From: an uncultured bacterium
GTDB lineage: Bacteria; Cyanobacteriota; Vampirovibrionia; Gastranaerophilales; Gastranaerophilaceae
NCBI GenBank assembly: GCA_948888345.1
Contig: CAQTPN010000070.1
Coordinates: 1-5,502 of the forward strand
Direction of reading: 5' to 3'
Length of the DNA stretch: 5,502 nt
Shown here: piece by piece, positions 1-5,502 of the stretch
Layout: each line of letters begins with the position of its first letter
How positions within the stretch are numbered: position 1 is the first letter of the stretch
Translations under genes and position numbers: made by a program
Notes under the pieces: model-generated
The model's input: only the letters and a program-made list of their open reading frames with translations
The model's database searches: none
What the model was told of the DNA's origin: nothing

Positions 1-1873
1 AAAAGAAAAATCCACAACAACGCAGTATCCTATGGCGGGTATTGAAAAAATCGGCCTTTTAAAGATGGACTTTCTTGGCCTTGAAACTTTAACCATTATA
101 AGAGATTGTCTTGATATGGTAAAAAAGCGCACAGGAAAAGATGTTGATATAAATAAAATTCCTTTTGATGATAAGGAAACGTTTGAACTTTTGAAAAAGG
201 GTGAAACAGATAGTGTATTCCAGCTTGAATCTCCCGGCATGAGAGCTCTTGTAAAACGATTAAAGCCAACGGTATTTGAGGATTTGGGTGCTCTTGTTGC
301 TCTTTTTAGGCCGGGACCATTAGAAGCCGGTATGGTGGATGACTTTGTAGACAGAAAACATGGCAGGCAAAAAGTAAATTATGCTCATCCTCTACTGGAA
401 GACATTTTAAAAGACACCTATGGCACAATTGTATATCAAGAGCAGATTATGCAAATTTTCCAAACCTTAGCCGGATATACACTCGGCGGTGCGGATATGG
501 TCCGCCGTATGATGGGTAAAAAGAAACTGCAGCAGATGGCAGAGCAAAAATCAATTTTTATTGAGGGTGCCGCCAAAAATAATATGTCACAGGATGCTGC
601 CGCTAAGCTTTTTGAACAGATTGAAAGTTTTGCAAAATACTGTTTCAATAAGGCGCACTCATCAGCCTATGCTTTTGTTGCCTATCAAACAGCGTATCTA
701 AAGGCGCACTATCCTATCGAATGGATGGCTGCCAACTTAACATCTCAGGCTAACAATCAGGAAAAAACGCAGCAATACATTATACAATGTCAGGCTTTGG
801 GTATTCCCGTGCTTCCGCCGGATATTAATAAATCCGATGCTGATTTTACGCCGGACGGAAATAGCATAAGGTTTGGACTCGCGTCTGTTAAAAATGTAGG
901 CAGGGGTGTTGTTGAGCTTATTATGGAGACAAGAAAAGAAAAACCGTTTGAAAGTTTTTATGATTACTGCTCCAGAATGGACGGCAGAGCTTTAAATAAA
1001 TTGACTCTGGAAGCCTTAATTAAGGTTGGTGCATTTTCAAGTATTGAAAAAAGCAGAAAACAGCTGATTGAAAATTATGAAAGAGTTTTAAAAGACGTAA
1101 ACAGTAAAAAAAGTGCCCAGAGTGCAGGACAGGTAAGCCTTTTTGCTGCACTTGGCGACCAGGCGCAGGACCTTGGTATTCCGACATTTGAATTAACCGG
1201 TAATTCTGATGAGGAATTTTTGGATACTGAAATTCAGCAGTTTGAGCATGATTTGATGGGAATTTACGTTACAAGCCATCCTTTATCAAGTATAAGAGAT
1301 ACTTTAAAATATTTAACTACAGATACAATTTCAGAGGTTTTAAATAATCCTGAAAATGATAAAACCGTTACAATTTGCGGTCTTTTAAGCAGGGTTGCGG
1401 CAAAGCCTACTAAAAAAGACCCTTCAAAAATTTTAAAAACCGGAATTATTGAAGATTTATCCGGCGGCAGGGTTGAATTTGTCATGTTCCCGAAAACCGT
1501 TGAAGCCATAGGAAATATGGTTCAAAGTGAAGAAAAACTTATAATGACGGCAAAGGTGCAGATAAGGGAAGAGAATGTGAACCTGATTGTGCAGGAAGTA
1601 AAACCCATTCAAAATGTTAACCTTGTAACCTTGAAGATGCTTGAAGATTTAGAATTTGAAGAGATGATTTATTTAAAAGAACTTCTGGCTAAAAATAACG
1701 GGGATGACCCTGTTGTGGTTGATTTTGAAGATGATGAAAGCCCGAATGATGACCATAGAGTTCAGATTTTAACAAATAAAAAGCTCTGGGTAAGGGCAGG
1801 TAACGACGTTGAAAATGCTATAAATAAAGCATTCAAAGGCAAAGTAGAACTTGCAATAAAATCTTTAAGTTAA
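1..1873 (+). CDS. dnaE: DNA polymerase III subunit alpha (DnaE), C-terminal part, cut by the left window edge
   Basis: This is the catalytic subunit of the replicative DNA polymerase III holoenzyme, which extends primers in the 5'-3' direction at the fork. The frame is open to the left edge (base 1 ends a split codon) and reads KEKSTTTQYP before the ATG at 32, so that ATG is internal. Counting from it, KMDFLGL (11-17) carries the third palm aspartate at D13, equivalent to E. coli D555. Next come the conserved fingers motifs SVFQLES (61-67), LFRPGPLEAGMVDDF (91-105), YGTIVYQEQIMQ (130-141) and FNKAHSSAYAF (205-215), a helix-hairpin-helix region around 275-335, a clamp-binding motif QVSLF (367-371), an OB fold at about 446-525 and a tail domain at about 540-613. 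About 600 residues follow the aspartate, as in E. coli DnaE (605), so the C-terminus is complete. The missing N-terminus (PHP domain, first two aspartates) should be about 540 residues. I see no intein or frameshift in the visible part. Confidence 0.97.
   Translation, partial: KEKSTTTQYPMAGIEKIGLLKMDFLGLETLTIIRDCLDMVKKRTGKDVDINKIPFDDKETFELLKKGETDSVFQLESPGMRALVKRLKPTVFEDLGALVALFRPGPLEAGMVDDFVDRKHGRQKVNYAHPLLEDILKDTYGTIVYQEQIMQIFQTLAGYTLGGADMVRRMMGKKKLQQMAEQKSIFIEGAAKNNMSQDAAAKLFEQIESFAKYCFNKAHSSAYAFVAYQTAYLKAHYPIEWMAANLTSQANNQEKTQQYIIQCQALGIPVLPPDINKSDADFTPDGNSIRFGLASVKNVGRGVVELIMETRKEKPFESFYDYCSRMDGRALNKLTLEALIKVGAFSSIEKSRKQLIENYERVLKDVNSKKSAQSAGQVSLFAALGDQAQDLGIPTFELTGNSDEEFLDTEIQQFEHDLMGIYVTSHPLSSIRDTLKYLTTDTISEVLNNPENDKTVTICGLLSRVAAKPTKKDPSKILKTGIIEDLSGGRVEFVMFPKTVEAIGNMVQSEEKLIMTAKVQIREENVNLIVQEVKPIQNVNLVTLKMLEDLEFEEMIYLKELLAKNNGDDPVVVDFEDDESPNDDHRVQILTNKKLWVRAGNDVENAINKAFKGKVELAIKSLS
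1130..1144 (+). other. Internal beta sliding-clamp binding motif (QVSLF) of DnaE
   Basis: These five codons encode Q-V-S-L-F, which matches the QxxLF / QL(S/D)LF pentapeptide by which polymerase subunits dock on the beta clamp. The motif sits in a Ser/Ala/Gly-rich linker between the helix-hairpin-helix region and the OB fold. This is the place of the internal clamp motif of E. coli DnaE (QADMF). Its role in tying the polymerase to the clamp is inferred from family knowledge; the sequence shows only the motif and its position. Confidence 0.75.
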
Positions 1874-1900
1874 AAATTTTAAAATTTTTAGGCAATTTTT
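1871..1900 (+). terminator. Possible weak terminator: A/T-only palindrome over the dnaE stop, then a T run
   Basis: Bases 1871-1890 form a perfect 20-base palindrome made only of A and T, and its first three bases are the dnaE TAA stop codon. After AGGCAA comes a run of six T (1896-1901). The layout resembles an intrinsic terminator, but the stem has no G-C pairs and the palindrome has no natural loop, so the hairpin would be weak. It could equally be an AT-rich protein-binding or bendable site. Termination here is a guess from layout. Confidence 0.3.
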
Positions 1901-1921
1901 TCCGCTCATTTTTCTTTATTA

Positions 1922-1941
1922 ATATATAAACCATATATAAA
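1922..1941 (+). repeat. Tandem 9-base direct repeat, 11-base period; may contain a -10 element
   Basis: The 9-mer ATATATAAA occurs at 1922-1930 and again at 1933-1941, separated by CC. The second copy ends 25 bases before the small gene's ATG. Each copy contains a TATATA-like hexamer that could serve as a -10 element, but no convincing TTGACA-like -35 is seen at the right distance upstream (the sequence there is T-rich, for example TTTCTT at 1911-1916). An 11-base period is about one helical turn, so a paired regulator site is also possible. At two copies of low-complexity sequence, chance is quite possible. Confidence 0.3.
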
Positions 1942-1952
1942 GAGAGAAATTT

Positions 1953-1958
1953 GAGAGG
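1953..1958 (+). promoter_or_regulatory. Ribosome binding site of the 115-residue protein gene
   Basis: GAGAGG lies 8 bases before the ATG at 1967, overlapping AGGA at 1956-1959. It is a good though not perfect Shine-Dalgarno match at normal spacing. It supports both the start codon and the reality of this small gene. Confidence 0.7.
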
Positions 1959-1966
1959 ATTATATT

Positions 1967-2314
1967 ATGAGCGATGTTTCAAGCGTTAGTTATTCAAGCA
2001 GTGTAAAGCAGAGTTTTTTAACAAAAACGGCTTCAATGGCATCTTTTGACACAGGAGCAGATGTAAGTATTTTTATGGATGCTATGGAAAAAGGTTCAAT
2101 GCCGACCACTATTGATGATTTATTAAAAGAAGAAGGCGGAGCTTTGCCTGATGATAATGCCTGCAAAAAATTTGTAGATAAACTTCTTCAATTAACAAAA
2201 AATTTATTTGCACCAAAAACAGAGGATGTGCAGCCAAAAATTGAAACAAAACAGGAACAGGAACAAAAAGACGACCTGAACTTTACCTTTGAAACCCAAA
2301 CCGAACTTGAATAG
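1967..2314 (+). CDS. Hypothetical protein, 115 residues, soluble, unrecognised family
   Basis: I do not recognise this protein. It starts with ATG after a well-placed ribosome binding site and ends in TAG. The first 25 residues are rich in Ser (SDVSSVSYSSSVKQS) with no hydrophobic core, so neither a signal peptide nor a membrane segment is visible. Residues about 29-82 look like a small helical unit (ADVSIFMDAMEKG, TIDDLLKEEGGALPDDNACKKFVDKLLQLTKNLF). Residues about 84-115 are charged low complexity (KQEQEQKDD), probably disordered, encoded partly by two AACAGG units near 2249-2260 followed by a similar AACAAA. There is one cysteine (C66). The gene follows dnaE on the same strand after a 93-base gap and converges with the SNF2 gene 49 bases later. 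Its own transcription is possible but unproven. Codon use looks like that of its neighbours. A role in replication is not supported by position alone. Confidence 0.75.
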   Translation: MSDVSSVSYSSSVKQSFLTKTASMASFDTGADVSIFMDAMEKGSMPTTIDDLLKEEGGALPDDNACKKFVDKLLQLTKNLFAPKTEDVQPKIETKQEQEQKDDLNFTFETQTELE

Positions 2315-2363
2315 AGTTAAACGGTTTTACTTTCTAATATTATAAAGGAGGCAAATAATAAAT
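2315..2363. other. Convergent intergenic spacer with weak dyad and orphan Shine-Dalgarno
   Basis: These 49 bases separate the stop of the 115-residue gene (+) from the stop of the SNF2 gene (-). Bases 2315-2331 form an interrupted dyad (AGTTAAAC / GTTTTACT, one T-T mismatch) immediately after the + strand stop, a poor stem without a clear T tract on either strand. TAATATTA at 2335-2342 is a short palindrome. AAAGGAGG at 2344-2351 is a near-ideal ribosome binding sequence on the + strand with no reading frame behind it. A bidirectional terminator would be expected here, but I cannot point to a convincing one. Confidence 0.4.
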
Positions 2364-5300
2364 CTAATCCACGGAGAAGATGTCTTTGATATCCTGATAA
2401 GTGAGAGTTTTAGCTATATTTCTGTCAACGGAAATGACCGAATCCACAAGAGAGCGTTTCTTAGATTTTAATCTTTGAATTTTCTCTTCAACTGTACCTT
2501 TTGTAATTAACCGGTATACAAATACTTTTTTAGTCTGCCCGATACGATAAGCTCTATCTGTTGCCTGGTCCTCAACTGCAGGGTTCCACCACGGGTCGTA
2601 ATGGATAACATAATCGGCTCCTGTTAAATTCAAGCCTGTGCCGCCTGCTTTAAGCGATACAAGGAATATTGGAATTGTTGGGTCTGTATTAAATCTTTCA
2701 ACCACAGCCTGACGGTCTTTTGTTTTGCCTGATAAATATTCATGTTTAATGCCCTTGGTTTCAAGCCAAACTTTAATAATATCAAGCATTCCAACAAACT
2801 GACTGAATAATAAAATTCTATGGCCTTCTGAAATAATTTCTTCAAGCATCGATTGAAGATGTTCAAATTTGCCTGAATCTGAAATACCAAGTTTGCCTTC
2901 GGTATCGTATAATCTCGGGTGGCAGCATATCTGTCTTAACCTTAAAAGGGCAGAGAATATTGACATCCTTGATTTTTCTAAGCCAACCGTTTCAATTGAT
3001 TTAAATAATTCTTCTTTTGTAGAATCCAATACCTGCAGATAAAGGTCTTTCTGGTCGGGTGTAAGTTCGCAGTATGCAACAGATTCAATCTTATCAGGCA
3101 AGTCTTTTGCAACATCTCTTTTCATACGGCGCAAAATGAACGGGAAAATCTGAGATTTTAAGCGTCTTTCAACCGATTTATCCTCTTTTTCCATAATAGG
3201 ATAAACATATCTATTATTAAATTCAGGCACATCAAATAAAAATCCTGGCATAAGAAAATCAAATACGCTCCACAATTCTTCAAGCTTATTTTCAATCGGT
3301 GTACCGGATAGTGCCAGTTTGTGCTTAGCATTCAGCATTTTAACGGATTTTGAAGTTTGGCTTTGGTGGTTTTTAATGTTTTGAGATTCATCTAAGATTA
3401 TGTATCTGAATTCTTCTTTTTTATAATCCTCAATATCGCGCCTTATAAGGGCATAGCTTGTAATTACAATGTCGTATTTTGAAATATTTTTAAATTTAGC
3501 TTTTCTTTCAACCCCTGTTAAATTCAAAAATTTTAAATTCGGGGCAAATTTTTCAATCTCATTTTCCCAGTTAAACACAACAGATGTAGGACATATTACA
3601 AGCGATGTTTTTTTACCGTCTTTTTCTTTTGCTTTTTGAAGGAGGGTTAGTGTCTGCAGGGTTTTTCCTAAACCCATATCATCAGCCAAGATGCCGTTTA
3701 GGCTGTATTTATATAAAAACCATAACCAGCTGTATCCTTTTGTTTGATATTCTCTTAAATTTGCAACGGTGGATTTTGGAAGAGGTGTATTTTCCATATT
3801 TGAAAACGTTGAAATTTCTTTCCAGAATTTTGAGAATTTGCGGCTCATTTTGAGCTTTACTTTCATATTCTCCATCTCTGAAACAACGCCTGCACGGTAG
3901 GTTTTAACTATATATTTGTCTTCTTCATTTCTGTAAGCATCATAAGTATTAAATGATTTCAATAGAGAATAAACATCATCCACAGGAATTGATGCCTGTC
4001 CTTTTCCTAAAACCTGATAATATTTTGCCCCGTCATATACAAGCTCTTGAATTTTATCAAGTTCAATCCTCTCCCCGTCAACATCGCCATAAAGCTCAAT
4101 TTCAAAGGTGTTAGTGGTATTTGGTGCAAAATCAATATCGGCACAAAGCTGTAATTGTTTTGCTGCAAGCTTATATAAGCTCATATCGTCTTTTTCGATA
4201 AATTTCCAGCCATCTCCTGCATTTTGAATATAATAATTATAAAAATCTATCGCATTCTCTTTTTCAAGTGCTAAATTATTTGTCTGCATAGGGTGAAATT
4301 TACATGCTAAAAGCATTTGATAAGCTTTCTGCTCAAAATTTGAATCTCTTTTTACCCAGTATAAAAGGTCTTTTGCAGGGTCTTTAATTGTAACGTACGG
4401 AGATTTTGGAGTTCTTGTGTACGGAACTTTAACCCCGTCATATTCAAATTCTAAAGATGCTTTTAAAGATTGGTCGTAATCAACCCCTAATTCTACAACA
4501 CATTTCGGGGGTCTTTTTTCAAAGGTAAGCCTTTCCATCTCTTTTGAAAGCTCAACGGTCATCATCTCGCGCAGTTTTGGAAGTTCTTCATATACAAATT
4601 TTCCGCCCTCGGCATCTTTAATATCAGTAAATGAAGCTTTTGTTAAATACTGAGGCAAAATTGAAACTTGAACATCTGTCGGAAAAATTATATCTTTATA
4701 TCTTGCCCATTTTAGGCCGCGGGAAAAATATCTTACTTCTTCAAACGGGTAAATTTCACTGTCATCAGGTCTTTTCCAGTATAAAGAAAGTAAAACGTTT
4801 CCGACATAAGATACATTAACGCTCAAACACAATTTCCAGATTTCATCCATAAATTGAATTTTTTTATGGGTTTTGGCATCTATTACATCTTCAAGTTTAG
4901 CAAGCATTTTGAAGAACTCATCAAATTTATTGATTTGAACATCATACCAGCCGGATTTTTTATCAAGCCTTGATTGTTTCAATAAAAGCCGAAACATCAT
5001 TACTTCAAGCTTTTGAGCTTCATTAAGCGTGAATTTGGGGTCATTTTTTTGTGCTTCCAATATTAATTTTAAAGGCCCTTCAAGGTCGCGCATTACTCTT
5101 TTTGTGTTTCTGTCCATAACAAGAATGGAGAAGAAATTCTGCCGCCTTTTCGGGTTAAAATGGAAAATGTATCCGCCCTGCGGTGATTCATGCATTGGAA
5201 AATCTTCATCTTCAAAAACAGGCGGAATATCATGTTTTTCATAAAGAAATTCATCCCACAAATGTCCTTTAAGCGCGCTTAAAGCTACAGCTACGGTGTG

Positions 5301-5502
5301 CTTGCACCATGGTTCTTCCAAAGGACAGCTGCACGTTGGTTTTACGCTTGTTTTGTTAAATTTTAGGGCAACATCATAATGCGACTTAAAATTCCCTTTA
5401 ACCTGTGCCTTAACTACAGCATCCTTTAATTCAACGGATGCCACCTGCCCTTTTTGAAAATACTCATATCCCCGGCGCCAGCTGCCCGGTTTTGCATTTT
5501 CC
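2364..5502 (-). CDS. SWIM zinc-finger / SNF2-family DNA helicase-like ATPase, N-terminus cut by the right window edge
   Basis: This is a Swi2/Snf2-family ATPase, expected to translocate on double-stranded DNA and remodel bound protein; the physiological role of bacterial SWIM-SNF2 proteins is largely unsettled. Residues are counted from the GTG at 5444. A SWIM zinc finger (CxCx6CxH: C38, C40, C47, H49) is followed by about 500 residues matching the general layout of the bacterial SNF2-associated region. Then come the two RecA-like lobes: motif I DDMGLGKT (588-595), Ia VICPTS (616-621), II DESQ (685-688, where DEAQ/DEAH is usual), III SGTPIEN (713-719), IV ILLFSQF (877-883), V SLKAGGTGLNLT (930-941) and VI DQATDRAYRIGQ (959-970) with R964 and R967 as likely arginine fingers. 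All catalytic motifs are present. The frame continues upstream of the GTG to the edge, reading RRGYEYFQKGQ just before it, which is typical SWIM N-terminal sequence. The true start therefore lies outside the window. The TAG stop at 2364-2366 is intact. Confidence 0.95.
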   Translation of the reverse strand, partial: ENAKPGSWRRGYEYFQKGQVASVELKDAVVKAQVKGNFKSHYDVALKFNKTSVKPTCSCPLEEPWCKHTVAVALSALKGHLWDEFLYEKHDIPPVFEDEDFPMHESPQGGYIFHFNPKRRQNFFSILVMDRNTKRVMRDLEGPLKLILEAQKNDPKFTLNEAQKLEVMMFRLLLKQSRLDKKSGWYDVQINKFDEFFKMLAKLEDVIDAKTHKKIQFMDEIWKLCLSVNVSYVGNVLLSLYWKRPDDSEIYPFEEVRYFSRGLKWARYKDIIFPTDVQVSILPQYLTKASFTDIKDAEGGKFVYEELPKLREMMTVELSKEMERLTFEKRPPKCVVELGVDYDQSLKASLEFEYDGVKVPYTRTPKSPYVTIKDPAKDLLYWVKRDSNFEQKAYQMLLACKFHPMQTNNLALEKENAIDFYNYYIQNAGDGWKFIEKDDMSLYKLAAKQLQLCADIDFAPNTTNTFEIELYGDVDGERIELDKIQELVYDGAKYYQVLGKGQASIPVDDVYSLLKSFNTYDAYRNEEDKYIVKTYRAGVVSEMENMKVKLKMSRKFSKFWKEISTFSNMENTPLPKSTVANLREYQTKGYSWLWFLYKYSLNGILADDMGLGKTLQTLTLLQKAKEKDGKKTSLVICPTSVVFNWENEIEKFAPNLKFLNLTGVERKAKFKNISKYDIVITSYALIRRDIEDYKKEEFRYIILDESQNIKNHQSQTSKSVKMLNAKHKLALSGTPIENKLEELWSVFDFLMPGFLFDVPEFNNRYVYPIMEKEDKSVERRLKSQIFPFILRRMKRDVAKDLPDKIESVAYCELTPDQKDLYLQVLDSTKEELFKSIETVGLEKSRMSIFSALLRLRQICCHPRLYDTEGKLGISDSGKFEHLQSMLEEIISEGHRILLFSQFVGMLDIIKVWLETKGIKHEYLSGKTKDRQAVVERFNTDPTIPIFLVSLKAGGTGLNLTGADYVIHYDPWWNPAVEDQATDRAYRIGQTKKVFVYRLITKGTVEEKIQRLKSKKRSLVDSVISVDRNIAKTLTYQDIKDIFSVD
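5298..5333 (-). other. SWIM zinc-binding motif (CxCx6CxH) of the SNF2 protein
   Basis: This stretch encodes CSCPLEEPWCKH, with the four metal ligands C, C, C and H spaced as in SWIM domains. Such domains usually bind zinc and mediate DNA or protein contacts. The VAVALSALKG helix that follows is also typical of the fold. Zinc binding is inferred from the family. Confidence 0.88.

Noticed and set aside
32..34. ATG at 32 as the start of the polymerase gene
   Set aside because: The frame is open to the left edge and the residues before it (TTTQYP) match DnaE sequence preceding the third catalytic aspartate; the PHP and N-terminal palm regions would otherwise be missing.
436..648. Minus-strand open frame of 70 codons inside dnaE
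   Set aside because: It lies wholly antisense to strongly conserved DnaE sequence, has a Cys/Ile-rich translation typical of shadow frames, and shows no ribosome binding case.
1264..1509. Minus-strand open frame of 81 codons inside dnaE
   Set aside because: It is antisense to the OB-fold region of dnaE and its translation resembles no protein I know; it is a shadow frame.
2315..2331. Dyad after the small gene as an intrinsic terminator
   Set aside because: The stem is short, contains a mismatch and a three-base loop, and neither strand has a clear T tract after it; kept only as a description of the spacer.
2630..2890. Second minus-strand frame of 86 codons inside the SNF2 gene
   Set aside because: It overlaps the conserved helicase motifs IV-V in another frame on the same strand; the SNF2 frame explains the sequence.
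3605..3853. Plus-strand open frame of 82 codons with hydrophobic start, antisense to SNF2
   Set aside because: The apparent hydrophobic segment comes from reading Lys/Glu-rich helicase codons on the opposite strand; it has no supporting context.
4631..5244. Two plus-strand frames (4631-4819 and 5029-5244) antisense to SNF2
   Set aside because: Both are fully inside the SNF2 coding region, short, and without recognisable protein features.
2364..5502. SNF2 protein as part of a phage-defence island (for example a DISARM-like system)
   Set aside because: No methylase, nuclease, phospholipase-D-like or other defence gene is present; the neighbour is housekeeping dnaE, and SWIM-SNF2 proteins are common outside defence loci.

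Overview
The window looks like an ordinary chromosomal segment of an AT-rich bacterium. It holds two long conserved genes in convergent orientation, both cut by the window edges, with one small unrecognised gene between them. Shine-Dalgarno-type ribosome binding sites, a DnaE-type replicative polymerase and the style of the SNF2/SWIM protein all point to Bacteria. The style of the small protein and the base composition would fit a non-photosynthetic cyanobacterial relative (Gastranaerophilales/Vampirovibrionia). That placement is a weak impression that I cannot test here; Firmicutes or another AT-rich phylum is not excluded.

Left part (1-1873, + strand): the C-terminal half of dnaE, the catalytic alpha subunit of DNA polymerase III. 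It enters the window just before the third catalytic aspartate and runs through fingers, helix-hairpin-helix, an internal clamp-binding motif, the OB fold and the tail domain to an intact stop codon. The PHP domain and the first two catalytic aspartates lie upstream of the window.

Middle (1874-2363): a 93-base spacer carries a perfect A/T-only palindrome over the dnaE stop and a tandem 9-base repeat with an 11-base period. It is followed by a 115-residue soluble protein of unknown function with a good ribosome binding site, then a 49-base convergent spacer. That spacer holds a strong Shine-Dalgarno sequence on the + strand with no gene after it.

Right part (2364-5502, - strand): a SWIM zinc-finger/SNF2-family DNA translocase with a complete set of helicase motifs. 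Its reading frame stays open to the right edge, and the residues before the first possible GTG start still look like SWIM-protein sequence, so the gene is truncated by the window and that GTG is probably not its start.

There is no operon shared by all three genes. dnaE and the small gene are co-directional, 93 bases apart; the SNF2 gene converges on them. I see no tRNA, rRNA, CRISPR array, insertion sequence or obvious novel multi-gene system. The least explained items are the small protein and the orphan ribosome binding site.
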